Source of the DNA: Bacteroidales bacterium
GTDB lineage: Bacteria > Bacteroidota > Bacteroidia > Bacteroidales > Muribaculaceae
Assembly (NCBI GenBank): GCA_015061005.1
Contig: SUXJ01000010.1
Location: 32,639-96,638, forward strand
Length of the DNA: 64,000 nt
Reading direction: 5' to 3'
The translations under genes and the position numbers were made by a program. Of this stretch, positions 34,812-43,601 are shown one piece after another. Within the stretch, counting starts at the first letter, position 1. Every line of letters begins with the position of its first letter. The notes beneath the pieces were generated by a model, which worked only from the letters and a program-made list of their open reading frames with translations, was not told the DNA's origin and did no database searches.

Positions 34812-36028
34812 CAATAACCGTTGATACGCTATCAAACGGTTTGCAAATCGTTCATCGCCACGCGCCGGGAGCCACAGAATACTGCGGTCTGACAATCAAT
34901 GCCGGCTCACGCGATGAACATCAACCCGCAACGTTCGGCTTGGCTCATTTCGTCGAGCACACAATATTCAAAGGCTCCTCTCGCCGCACCGACTCCTACA
35001 TTCGCAATCGAATGGAGTCGGTTGGTGGCGAACTAAACGCCTTCACCACTAAGGAAGAAACCACTATCTATGCCGCAGCCACTGCCGGGAATCACAGCCG
35101 TGCTTGCCGACTCATCGGAGAATTAGTTACCGAATCGATTTTTCCACATAAAAAGCTCGCTTTGGAACGCGAAGTAATTTGCGACGAAATTGACTCTTAT
35201 CTTGACTCCCCGTGCGACTCGATTTTCGATTCTTTCGATGAAATGGTCTATGCAGGTCATTCTTTGGCCCACAATATCCTCGGCTCAAAACAAACCGTAA
35301 CGGCCATTGATTCCGAGACTTGTAGAAACTGGCTGCGCGATAAGTTTACGGCAAACAACTCCGTTTATTTCTATCTCGGACCGGAATCGCCCCGAAAAGT
35401 ATTTGCAGACGCCAATCGAGCCTTTGCCGCCCTCCCCCATGACGGATTGCCTTCAATGCGCACGCTCCCTCAACTATGTGCCGCAGACAACAGACTCATC
35501 GACAACGGCGCCCACCAATGCCATACCCTCATGGGAGCTCCAATCGGCGGTTTACACTCCCCTCAACGTTTTGCAACATCTCTCGCCGCCAATATTTTAG
35601 GCGGACCGGGCATGAACTCATGGCTAAACCTTGCATTGCGAGAACGCCGCGGATTAGTCTATACCGTTGAAGCATCTACCGCATTATTAAGCGACTGCGG
35701 CATGATGACCATCTACTTCGGCTGCGACCACTCCGATCTACGTAAATGCACCCTTATCGTTGAGCAAACGCTCAATCGATTGGCTGAAAAGCAGCTGACT
35801 GAACGCGCTTTATCGGCATATAAACGTCAATATCTCGGACAACTTACATTAGGACTTGATAATAAAGAACAACTCGCGCTGTCAACAGGCAGAGCCATTC
35901 TTCATGGGTTGCAACCTCCATCTGCAAAAGTTACGGAAGATATTATCCGAGCAATAAGCCCCTCTGATTTCCAAGATGCGGCAATCGTACTTGCAAAAGC
36001 CCCATTGCGAACCCTAACACTGGCATAA
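34793..36028 (+). CDS. M16-family zinc metallopeptidase
   Basis: 411 residues. The inverted zinc motif HxxEH is seen as His52-Phe-Val-Glu-His56, with the downstream Glu in LEREVICDEID. A C-terminal inactive-type half is present (GPGMNSWLNLALRERRGLVYTVEA). This matches processing-peptidase-like M16B proteins. No signal peptide is visible, so it is probably cytoplasmic. It overlaps ispG by 19 bases in another frame, which implies co-transcription. The substrate is unknown. Confidence 0.9.
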   Translation: MAGTELTITVDTLSNGLQIVHRHAPGATEYCGLTINAGSRDEHQPATFGLAHFVEHTIFKGSSRRTDSYIRNRMESVGGELNAFTTKEETTIYAAATAGNHSRACRLIGELVTESIFPHKKLALEREVICDEIDSYLDSPCDSIFDSFDEMVYAGHSLAHNILGSKQTVTAIDSETCRNWLRDKFTANNSVYFYLGPESPRKVFADANRAFAALPHDGLPSMRTLPQLCAADNRLIDNGAHQCHTLMGAPIGGLHSPQRFATSLAANILGGPGMNSWLNLALRERRGLVYTVEASTALLSDCGMMTIYFGCDHSDLRKCTLIVEQTLNRLAEKQLTERALSAYKRQYLGQLTLGLDNKEQLALSTGRAILHGLQPPSAKVTEDIIRAISPSDFQDAAIVLAKAPLRTLTLA

Positions 36029-36106
36029 AAATATGGCGTTTTCTTTACAAAACGCTACAAAAATATTAAAAATATGTTTTATAACATAATTTTTTAGCAA
36101 AAACGC

Positions 36107-36136
36107 TTGTTATTCTCAAAAAAGTGCGTAAATTTG
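36107..36136 (+). promoter_or_regulatory. Promoter of a putative small RNA
   Basis: TTG (36107-36109), 19-bp spacer, TAAATTTG (36129-36136). A good consensus promoter on the plus strand with no plus-strand gene behind it, only a short segment ending in a terminator-like hairpin. Confidence 0.65.
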
Positions 36137-36142
36137 CACTGT

Positions 36143-36208
36143 GTTTTTCATGGTATTAGATTTAAGGTTAACTAAGATTGGTTGTCGCGACGACAATCAA
36201 TTTTTTAT
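36143..36208 (+). ncRNA. Putative small RNA, about 65 nt
   Basis: Starts about 7 bases after the TAAATTTG box. It ends in a GC-containing hairpin (GATTG-G-TTGTCG / CGACGACAATC, 36176-36198, one bulged G) followed by AATTTTTT. No open reading frame of note is present. The unpaired part (CATGGTATTAG, then GATTTAAGGTTAAC) looks like a conserved leader I believe recurs in Bacteroidales intergenic regions, but I cannot check that. It lies between the M16 gene and the 3' end of the convergent PI-PLC-like gene. Confidence 0.5.
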
Positions 36209-37050
36209 TTTCTATCCCCCGGTGTTATAAAATCACACATAATAATACCTTTCACAAAAGATAATTGATTGGCAGCATCCCTCATAATTTCCGAGACATG
36301 CCGTGAAGACTTTGAAGATCGTGGTCGCGTATATCCGCTAAGATAATTTATAACCCATCCGTCCGCTGAATTTGCCTCCTCAAACATCGCCTTTTTCCGC
36401 TCCAACGCTCCGGGCTTCGTACAGTTATATTGATCTTGAACTGTGATATTCACTCCGTTATTCGTCAGAACACTAACAACCGAATCATGACGCCAACCGT
36501 GAATACGCACAACGCCGCAATGCGCCACATCATCGCGCGATAACACAAGAACCTTTCCTCGCGCGTCGCCTAATGTCATGGACTCACTAAATGACATTAA
36601 CTCAAGTCCACTCTCCTTGATAGCCTGAGCAATCAAACCGGCCCAATCTCCTCCGGGTAGTTCTTGCCTCAATAAAATAACAGCCATTTCACTTGGATGC
36701 TCACGCAGTTTCTGCACAATCACCTCAAGTGCTTCGCGAAAATTTAACTTTGTTCGTTCCGAGCCATGATATATTGGTAAAATTCCATCTTTGACTGCCG
36801 GACGCAAATCAAAAGCTCTAACACCGGCATCCCACAATTCGGACATGCTAAGTGTCTGCGTACGAGCGAAGGGACCCACAAACAAACCTCGGAATCCGAC
36901 AAAGCCGTGCCCGGTGGCAGCATCGTGAGCCCCGGGAATTGCCATATCACACAATTTCACACTATCTCCGTGAGCCGCCATCCACTCCGAGTCTTCAGCA
37001 TGGGCCAAAAAACCGAAAAGCAATAAACCTATCAACAAAACCATCTTCAT
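36205..37050 (-). CDS. PI-PLC X-domain-like secreted protein
   Basis: 281 residues from ATG 37050 (MKMVLLIGLLLFGFLAHAED); an in-frame extension to 37137 precedes the signal peptide and was dropped. A Sec signal peptide is followed by a phosphatidylinositol-specific phospholipase C X-like domain: MAIPGAHDAATG with the first catalytic His, FDLRPAVKDG, and LPIYHGS with the second His. The family cleaves phosphoinositides or GPI-type lipids; bacterial members are secreted. Single gene, convergent with the sRNA candidate. Activity toward host lipids is only an inference. Confidence 0.82.
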   Translation of the reverse strand: MKMVLLIGLLLFGFLAHAEDSEWMAAHGDSVKLCDMAIPGAHDAATGHGFVGFRGLFVGPFARTQTLSMSELWDAGVRAFDLRPAVKDGILPIYHGSERTKLNFREALEVIVQKLREHPSEMAVILLRQELPGGDWAGLIAQAIKESGLELMSFSESMTLGDARGKVLVLSRDDVAHCGVVRIHGWRHDSVVSVLTNNGVNITVQDQYNCTKPGALERKKAMFEEANSADGWVINYLSGYTRPRSSKSSRHVSEIMRDAANQLSFVKGIIMCDFITPGDRK

Positions 37051-37212
37051 CAGCGACAAAATTACGTAAAAATCCGTCTTCGAGCAAAAGAATGATGAAT
37101 TCGGGACAAATTTTGAGCAAGCATACCTCTTCACCACAAAATTTGTAACTGCTTTGAATATATCGCTTGTTGCTAATAAGTATCCACACAGCGTTTGTGG
37201 GGGTGTTTTTTG

Positions 37213-37244
37213 TTTGTGAATTCAACGGATTTTGCGTAACTTTG
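37213..37244 (+). promoter_or_regulatory. ruvX-def promoter, leaderless arrangement
   Basis: TTTG (37213-37216), 20-bp spacer, TAACTTTG (37237-37244). The start codon at 37252 is only 7 bases after the -7 box, where transcription is expected to begin. The mRNA is therefore probably leaderless or nearly so. Confidence 0.7.
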
Positions 37245-37251
37245 CGCATAA

Positions 37252-37674
37252 ATGGCGAGGATTTTATGTATTGATTACGGGCGCAAGCGCTGCGGGATTG
37301 CCGTTACCGATGAATTGCGGTTATCGGCGACTCCGTTGACTACTGTCGCCACGCATGAAATCCTAAAATTTATCCTTGATTACATTGCAGCAAATCGAGT
37401 GGATTTGGTAATTGTCGGCAAACCGACTACCCTGCGAGGCGAGCCATCGGAATCATGGTCCTACATTGAGCCCTTTGTTCGCACTCTTCGCAAAAGGCTT
37501 CCCGAGGGAATCAGCCTCGAACTCTATGATGAGCGATTCACTTCCGCGATTGCTCATCAAGCAATGCTCAGCGGAGGGCTTGGCCGACAAGCTCGCCGCG
37601 ATAAAGCCTTAGTGGACCGCACTGCTGCAACAATCATTCTTACCGATTATTTACAAAGTATATATAACCACTGA
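37252..37674 (+). CDS. ruvX: Putative pre-16S rRNA nuclease / Holliday junction resolvase (YqgF)
   Basis: 140 residues of the YqgF/RuvX RNase H-like family. Motifs are ILCIDYGRKRCGIAVTDE (about 3-20) with the first acidic residue, VIVGKPTTLRGEPSE (about 54-68), LYDERFTSAIA (about 87-97) and the late RRDKALVDRTAATIIL. Implicated in 16S rRNA 5'-end maturation. Its stop shares a base with the deformylase start (TGATG). Confidence 0.93.
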   Translation: MARILCIDYGRKRCGIAVTDELRLSATPLTTVATHEILKFILDYIAANRVDLVIVGKPTTLRGEPSESWSYIEPFVRTLRKRLPEGISLELYDERFTSAIAHQAMLSGGLGRQARRDKALVDRTAATIILTDYLQSIYNH

Positions 37675-38240
37675 TGAAACTCCCAATTTATATTTACGGG
37701 CATCCGGTGCTGAGGCGCGCCACTGAGCCGATAAAACCGGATTATCCCGAACTCAAGAAACTCATCGACGACATGTTCGAAACCATGTATGCTGCAGAAG
37801 GATGCGGTTTGGCTGCACCTCAGATAGGTCTTAGCATACGCTTGGTGGTTATCGATGCCGATGTACTTAAAGATCAATTTCCGGAATGTGCCGGTAGAAA
37901 AATGGTACTTATCAATCCGGAACTGGAAATACTCGATGGCGAAGAAAGCACTCGCTCAGAAGGCTGTCTGAGTCTTCCCGGATTGAGTGAAAACGTGAGT
38001 CGAGTGGAACACATTCGCTTGCGCTGGCTCGATGAAGATTTCAAACCTCACGAAGAAGAAATGAGCGGTTTTTTAAGCCGATGCGTACAGCATGAACTTG
38101 ACCATTTGGAAGGCAAAGTATATATGGACCATGTCAGTGCCACACGCAAACTACTCATTCGCAATAAACTACGCAATCTGATGGAGGGCAAATTTTCATG
38201 CGACTACCGCGTTAAAACTGCAGCCCCTCGCCGAAAATAA
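37674..38240 (+). CDS. def: Peptide deformylase
   Basis: 188 residues, standard for type I deformylase. All three motifs are intact: GCGLAAPQIG (43-52), EGCLSLPG with metal ligand Cys98, and HELDH with His140, Glu141 and His144. It removes the formyl group from nascent proteins. Overlaps ruvX by one base. The formyltransferase gene fmt occurs 14 kb further on in the same window. Confidence 0.97.
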   Translation: MKLPIYIYGHPVLRRATEPIKPDYPELKKLIDDMFETMYAAEGCGLAAPQIGLSIRLVVIDADVLKDQFPECAGRKMVLINPELEILDGEESTRSEGCLSLPGLSENVSRVEHIRLRWLDEDFKPHEEEMSGFLSRCVQHELDHLEGKVYMDHVSATRKLLIRNKLRNLMEGKFSCDYRVKTAAPRRK

Positions 38241-38274
38241 TCCAATATAAAAACATAGTAGAAAGCTAAAAATC

Positions 38275-39948
38275 ATGGCAGACGATAAAAAAATCATATT
38301 CTCTATGGTAGGTGTAAGCAAAACCTATCCTCCTCAGAAACAAGTACTGAAAAATATTTATCTATCATTCTTTTATGGTGCAAAAATAGGCATCATCGGT
38401 TTGAATGGTTCGGGTAAATCTTCTCTGCTGAAAATTATTGCCGGCATAGATAAGAGCTATCAAGGTGAAGTCGTGTTTTCACCCGGTTACACCGTAGGCT
38501 ACCTCGAACAAGAGCCTCATCTTGACCCGAATAAAACGGTTATCGAAGTAGTCCGCGAAGGGGTACAACCCGTAATGGACATGTTAGCCGAATTCGATAA
38601 AGTAAACGAAGCATTTGCTGACCCCGATGCTGACTACGATACTCTTCTGGCTCGCCAAGCCGAACTTCAAGACAAACTCGATGCTGCCGACGCTTGGAAC
38701 ATCGATTCTAAACTTGAACGCGCCATGGACGCCCTGCAATGTCCGCCGGATGATCAGCCGGTAACCACCCTCAGCGGAGGCGAACGCCGTCGAGTTGCAC
38801 TCTGTCGCCTTCTGCTCCAACAGCCCGATGTGCTTCTCCTTGACGAACCGACCAACCACCTCGATGCAGAATCTATCGACTGGCTGGAACAGCATCTGCA
38901 GCAATATCCAGGCACGGTTATCGCCATCACTCACGATCGATACTTCCTTGACCACGTTGCCGGATGGATTCTTGAACTTGATCGAGGCGAAGGCATACCG
39001 TGGAAAGGCAACTATACCTCGTGGCTTGACCAAAAAACAAAACGCATGGCTCAAGAGGAAAAACAAGCCAGCAAACGCCGCAAAACACTTGAGCGAGAAC
39101 TCGAATGGGTACGTATGGCCCCAAAAGCTCGCCAAGCAAAAGGCAAAGCACGTCTTAACTCTTATGATAAACTCCTCAACGAGGATCAGAAAGAACGTGA
39201 AGAAAAACTTGAAATCTTCATTCCCAACGGGCCACGTCTCGGCAATAAAGTCATAGAAGCACAAAACCTCGCCAAGGCGTTCGGCAATAAGCAACTCTTT
39301 AAAGACCTTAACTTCACATTGCCCCCGAACGGAATTGTCGGCGTAATCGGGCCAAACGGTGCCGGTAAAACAACCTTGTTTAAACTCATCATGGGATTGG
39401 AAAAGGCCGATGCCGGCAGTTTCGATGTAGGCGAGACCGTGAAAGTTGCCTACGTTGACCAAACACATCATGACCTTTTACCCGAAAAAACCGTCTATGA
39501 AGTTATTTCACAGGGAGTCGAATCATTCCGCATGGGGGGACGCGATGTCAATGCACGAGCCTACTTGAGCAAATTTAATTTCTCCGGAGCTGACCAAGAG
39601 AAAAAGGTCGGTGTGCTCAGTGGCGGTGAACGTAACCGTTTACACCTTGCCATGGCTCTGAAACAAGAAGGCAACGTGTTGCTTCTCGACGAACCAACAA
39701 ATGACATTGATGTCAACACCCTTCGTGCACTCGAAGAAGGCCTTGAAGCATTCGCCGGTTGTGCAGTCGTTGTAAGCCACGACCGCTGGTTCCTTGACCG
39801 CATCTGCACTCACATACTATCATTTGAAGGAGAAGGTAAAGTGGCTTACTACGAAGGCTCTTACTCCGACTATGAAGAATACAAACGCGCTCATACTCCC
39901 GATGGAAAAGAACCGGTGCGCCGCCGTTATCGCAAATTAATGGAATAA
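38275..39948 (+). CDS. ettA: Energy-dependent translational throttle ABC-F protein
   Basis: 557 residues with two ABC domains and no membrane spans. First domain: Walker [36 protein letters not shown]. Second domain: [33 protein letters not shown]. The linker of charged helices (about 245-300) is the P-site tRNA interaction motif of ABC-F proteins. Full-length similarity in plan to EttA, which gates the first elongation step according to ADP/ATP. Second-domain Walker B ends TNDID as in EttA. It follows def after 34 bases. Confidence 0.95.
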   Translation: MADDKKIIFSMVGVSKTYPPQKQVLKNIYLSFFYGAKIGIIGLNGSGKSSLLKIIAGIDKSYQGEVVFSPGYTVGYLEQEPHLDPNKTVIEVVREGVQPVMDMLAEFDKVNEAFADPDADYDTLLARQAELQDKLDAADAWNIDSKLERAMDALQCPPDDQPVTTLSGGERRRVALCRLLLQQPDVLLLDEPTNHLDAESIDWLEQHLQQYPGTVIAITHDRYFLDHVAGWILELDRGEGIPWKGNYTSWLDQKTKRMAQEEKQASKRRKTLERELEWVRMAPKARQAKGKARLNSYDKLLNEDQKEREEKLEIFIPNGPRLGNKVIEAQNLAKAFGNKQLFKDLNFTLPPNGIVGVIGPNGAGKTTLFKLIMGLEKADAGSFDVGETVKVAYVDQTHHDLLPEKTVYEVISQGVESFRMGGRDVNARAYLSKFNFSGADQEKKVGVLSGGERNRLHLAMALKQEGNVLLLDEPTNDIDVNTLRALEEGLEAFAGCAVVVSHDRWFLDRICTHILSFEGEGKVAYYEGSYSDYEEYKRAHTPDGKEPVRRRYRKLME

Positions 39949-40949
39949 TGAAATTACGCCATATCATTACCGCAGCCGCAAGCATTATTGCGATAGTCGG
40001 TTGCAACCACCATGGTGGATGGACCCTTCGAGGCAATGCCCCGGAGGGGACTACTCAAGTCTATATTGAATCACCCACCGATGCCGGTTCATGGGAAACT
40101 ATTGATTCAGTTGCTCCCCAAAATGGAGAATATGAATTTCGACTTCCTGCCGCAAAAGGCACAATATATCGTGTGAGTGCAAGCAATACTGTTTACTATG
40201 TTCCCGCAGACTCCACTGAAACAATCACGCTTTCTGCCAACGGAATTCGCCAAGGCTCGCAACAAGCGGCACTATTTAATCAAGTGGATTCCATAATAAA
40301 ATCGGGAAACCCCACAGAACTATTCCCTATTCTTGAAGGCAACTTTGCAAGTTTGGCTGCCTACTATGCCGCTCTTACATCAGGGAACTACTCAGTACTC
40401 AGAACAGTGGCACAATTTCACTCAACACAACTTCCCGATTCAGAACGCACTCGCACTTTACTTGAAAGAGAAAAACGAGAAAGAGAAAAACGCCTCAAGC
40501 AGCAGAGAGAAGCCACCGGAAACTCATCGCAAACACAAACCGTGATTTATGCTCCCGAAATTTCATACTTTGAAATTGAGCGCATTAATCCGAAAGGCGA
40601 AATGAAAAAACTTTCTGACGTTGTCGAATCAAATCCGATTGTAGTTTTGGCATTTTCAGATTTTGAACGACCCGAGAACTCCGAATTAACAATGGTACTC
40701 AACGATGTTTACACCTCGGGGGTAGCCATATATCAAGTCGGATTTGACCGCAATAGCCAACTTTGGGCTAACCGAGCTGCTGACCTTCCGTGGACTTGCG
40801 TTTTTCAAAGCGAATCGGACTCAAAAGCGCCCATTACGAGTTACATGGTTACAGAATTGCCAACAATATTCCTTTTAGTGAACAGTGAAATAGTTGAGCG
40901 CGTTACTGATTACACAACTTTGAAAGCAACCGTAGCGAAATATCTATGA
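39948..40949 (+). CDS. DUF4369/thioredoxin-fold lipoprotein lacking the CxxC pair
   Basis: 333 residues. Lipobox AIVGC (Cys 19). The beta-rich N-terminal domain (about 25-100) looks like DUF4369. A helical charged stretch (REKREREKRLKQQRE, about 175-189) precedes a thioredoxin-like C-terminal domain (about 205-333). The segment where thiol oxidoreductases have WCxxC reads AFSDFERPENSE, so redox catalysis is unlikely. Bacteroidetes carry many TlpA/ResA-like lipoproteins of this layout. It overlaps ettA by one base and the phosphatase gene by four. Confidence 0.8.
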   Translation: MKLRHIITAAASIIAIVGCNHHGGWTLRGNAPEGTTQVYIESPTDAGSWETIDSVAPQNGEYEFRLPAAKGTIYRVSASNTVYYVPADSTETITLSANGIRQGSQQAALFNQVDSIIKSGNPTELFPILEGNFASLAAYYAALTSGNYSVLRTVAQFHSTQLPDSERTRTLLEREKREREKRLKQQREATGNSSQTQTVIYAPEISYFEIERINPKGEMKKLSDVVESNPIVVLAFSDFERPENSELTMVLNDVYTSGVAIYQVGFDRNSQLWANRAADLPWTCVFQSESDSKAPITSYMVTELPTIFLLVNSEIVERVTDYTTLKATVAKYL

Positions 40950-42325
40950 AAAAACTAACTTCTCTCCTTGTCGGCTTACTCCTTGCCTTCGTCTCCGTTT
41001 ACGCACAAAACTCGCCAAAATATATTTTTTATTTCATTGGCGACGGTATGGGTCACGGAGCCGTGATGGGTGCAGATACGTACCTGCGATTGGTAAAACA
41101 ACGTCCGGATTCGCTTCTCATGATGCAATTCCCGGTAGCAGGCATGATTACAACGTATTCCGCCAATACTCCGGTCACTGATTCGGCAGCTGCCGGTACG
41201 GCTTTAGCTACCGGTCATAAGACAAAAAACAACATGCTGGGAGTTGCTGCCGACAGCACAGCAGTAAAGAGCATCGCTGAAAATTTGGCTGAACGAGGCT
41301 ATGGCATCGGTTTGGTCACCAACGTTTGCCCTGATGATGCTACTCCGGCGGCGTTTTATGCACATGTACCCAATCGAAACATGTGGTATGACATAGCAAT
41401 GCAATTTGCCGACTCACCCGTAAATTTCCTTGCAGGCGCAAAGCTGCGCGGTGCAATGAACGGGAACAGGTACACAGGGCTTTACGAACAGTTATCCGAC
41501 AAGGGGATTTCAATTGTGCGCGGAGTTGAGAATCTGTCCGAAACAGACGCTAATCGCATTATTTTACTCAACACTGACTCCATTCCAAACCAATTGGGAT
41601 TCACCATTGATAAACCTGATGGTAACTCCTTGGCACAATTCACCAAAGCAGCCATTAATCACCTTGAAAAAACTTCGCCGGAAAAGTTCTTCATTATGGT
41701 TGAAGGAGGCAACATTGACCATGCAGGGCATGACAACGATGGTCCAACCGTTGTGCGCGAAGTTCTTGAATATGATGCCGTTCTGCGGCAAGCCTACGAT
41801 TTCTATCTCCGCCACCCTGATGAGACCTTGATAATTGTCACTTCAGATCATGAAACGGGTGGACTTTCAATCGGACAAGCCTCAACCCGCTACAACCAAT
41901 TCCCGCAAATAGTTGATCGCCAACACAAGTCAAAGGCCGCATTCAGCCAAGATTGCTACGAAATAATTCGCTCCGGCAAACAGATCTCATGGGAAGAAAT
42001 GAAAAACATCCTTAGACAGAATCTTGGGTTCTTCTCTGAGTCAAAACTCTCTCAGGACCAAGAACAAAGACTGAAAAATGCCTTTGAGAATACCTTTATC
42101 AACAAAAGAGGTAAAGACAATGTAAACCTCTACTCTTCCTATCCGGAGTTTGCAGATGTTGCCTATACCATTCAAAATGAAATTGCCGGTTACGGATTCA
42201 CAACTCCCAAACACACGGGTAACCCGGTCCCGGTTTTCGCCATCGGAGTTGGCTCCGAAAAATTCGGCAGACCAATGGACAATACCGACATTCCCAAATT
42301 GATCCTTGAACTTACACAAAAATAA
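40946..42325 (+). CDS. Alkaline phosphatase
   Basis: 459 residues with a Sec signal peptide (about 1-20). Metal and active-site motifs of the alkaline phosphatase superfamily are seen: FIGDGMGHG (Asp33), the nucleophile Ser80 in VTDSAAAGTALATGHKT, EGGNIDHAGHDND and TSDHETGG. The protein should release phosphate from phosphomonoesters in the periplasm. Coupled by ATGA to the lipoprotein gene upstream. No Pho-box-like site is obvious. Confidence 0.95.
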   Translation: MKKLTSLLVGLLLAFVSVYAQNSPKYIFYFIGDGMGHGAVMGADTYLRLVKQRPDSLLMMQFPVAGMITTYSANTPVTDSAAAGTALATGHKTKNNMLGVAADSTAVKSIAENLAERGYGIGLVTNVCPDDATPAAFYAHVPNRNMWYDIAMQFADSPVNFLAGAKLRGAMNGNRYTGLYEQLSDKGISIVRGVENLSETDANRIILLNTDSIPNQLGFTIDKPDGNSLAQFTKAAINHLEKTSPEKFFIMVEGGNIDHAGHDNDGPTVVREVLEYDAVLRQAYDFYLRHPDETLIIVTSDHETGGLSIGQASTRYNQFPQIVDRQHKSKAAFSQDCYEIIRSGKQISWEEMKNILRQNLGFFSESKLSQDQEQRLKNAFENTFINKRGKDNVNLYSSYPEFADVAYTIQNEIAGYGFTTPKHTGNPVPVFAIGVGSEKFGRPMDNTDIPKLILELTQK

Positions 42326-42350
42326 ATTCTGCAAATTCAAGAATTCTCCT

Positions 42351-42358
42351 TAACTTTG
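42351..42358 (+). promoter_or_regulatory. -7 element before ilvA
   Basis: TAACTTTG, 46 bases before the ilvA start. The -33 region is poor. The leader could also continue from the phosphatase operon. Confidence 0.45.
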
Positions 42359-42404
42359 CGCTCAAAATATAACGTAATACTCCACCTTAAATTTATTAAG
42401 CATC

Positions 42405-43601
42405 ATGCTTGAACTCAGTGAAATTTACAATGCTTCGCGAGTGCTTAAGGGCGTAGCCCGTCGCACACCAATCATGTTCGCCTCACGCCTTAATGAAGAG
42501 GCAAAAATTAACCTCAAGTGCGAAAACTTACAAAACACCGGCTCCTTTAAGCTGCGCGGCGCATACTACAAGATTTCGCAATTGACCGACGACGAAAAAA
42601 GCCGCGGTGTAATAGCCTGCTCTGCCGGCAACCATGCCCAAGGTGTTGCTCTCGGAGCCTCACGCAATGGCATCAAATCGATCATATGCTTGCCTGCAGG
42701 AGCTCCCCTCAGCAAGGTGGAAGCGACCAAAGGTTATGGAGCAGAAGTATGTTTGGTTCCCGGAGTATATGATGATGCGTATGCAAAAGCCATTGAACTC
42801 CGCGACGAAAAAGGCTACACTTTTGTCCACCCCTTTGATGATGAAAAGGTCATTGCCGGACAAGGCACAATCGGACTTGAAATTCTCGAAGACATGCCGG
42901 AAGTGGAAGCTATCATCGTTCCTATCGGTGGAGGCGGTCTGATTTCCGGCGTAGCATTTGCTGTAAAGCAACTCAGACCTGACGTTAAAGTCTATGGTGT
43001 ACAAAGCGAAGGCGCACCTTCAATGTATCAGTCTCTTAAAGAAGGTAAGCGCATCCACCTTAACTCAGTAAAGACAATAGCCGACGGCATCGCGGTTAAA
43101 GAACCCGGACCGAACACATTCGAACTCATCAAAAAGTACGTTGATGAAGTTGTCACCGTGAGCGAAGATGAAATTGCAGCTGCAATCCTTGCTCTCATGG
43201 AGCAGAAAAAACTCGTGGCTGAAGGAGCCGGAGCGGTTGCTGTGGCTGCTGCAATGTTCAATAAAGTCCCCATCAAAGGCAAAAATGTGGTTTGCGTTGT
43301 CAGTGGTGGCAATATTGACGTTTCAGCCCATAACCGCGCCGTACGCCGCGGATTGGTCAAGAGCGGTCGTGATTGCTCGCTCATTATCGACCTCCAAGAC
43401 AAACCCGGACAATTGGCGGGTGTGCTCAATGTTGTCAGCGAACACGGAGGAAATGTCATGTCAGTGGTTCATGAACGCAACACAGATAACACTGACGTAA
43501 ACGGCTGTTTGCTCCATCTCAACATTGAAACCCGTAATCATAGCCATATCAATGAAATAAAAGACGCTTTGCGTTCTGCCGGCTACGTTATTTTGAAATG
43601 A
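42405..43601 (+). CDS. ilvA: Threonine ammonia-lyase
   Basis: 398 residues. Fold-type II PLP enzyme: NTGSFKLRGAYYKI holds the Schiff-base lysine (about 50), and the PLP phosphate-binding glycine loop is PIGGGGLISG (about 172-181). A single C-terminal ACT-like domain (about 325-398) begins DLQDKPGQLAGVLNVVSEHGG. One ACT domain fits the shorter TdcB-like/IlvA type. It makes 2-oxobutanoate from threonine for isoleucine synthesis or catabolism. First gene of an operon continuing through topB with ATGA overlaps. Confidence 0.94.
   Translation: MLELSEIYNASRVLKGVARRTPIMFASRLNEEAKINLKCENLQNTGSFKLRGAYYKISQLTDDEKSRGVIACSAGNHAQGVALGASRNGIKSIICLPAGAPLSKVEATKGYGAEVCLVPGVYDDAYAKAIELRDEKGYTFVHPFDDEKVIAGQGTIGLEILEDMPEVEAIIVPIGGGGLISGVAFAVKQLRPDVKVYGVQSEGAPSMYQSLKEGKRIHLNSVKTIADGIAVKEPGPNTFELIKKYVDEVVTVSEDEIAAAILALMEQKKLVAEGAGAVAVAAAMFNKVPIKGKNVVCVVSGGNIDVSAHNRAVRRGLVKSGRDCSLIIDLQDKPGQLAGVLNVVSEHGGNVMSVVHERNTDNTDVNGCLLHLNIETRNHSHINEIKDALRSAGYVILK

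Noticed and set aside
38584..39471. Long minus-strand open frame of 295 codons opposite ettA
   Set aside because: It lies entirely antisense to a clearly conserved ABC-F gene, has a Phe/Cys-rich low-complexity translation and no promoter; a compositional shadow.
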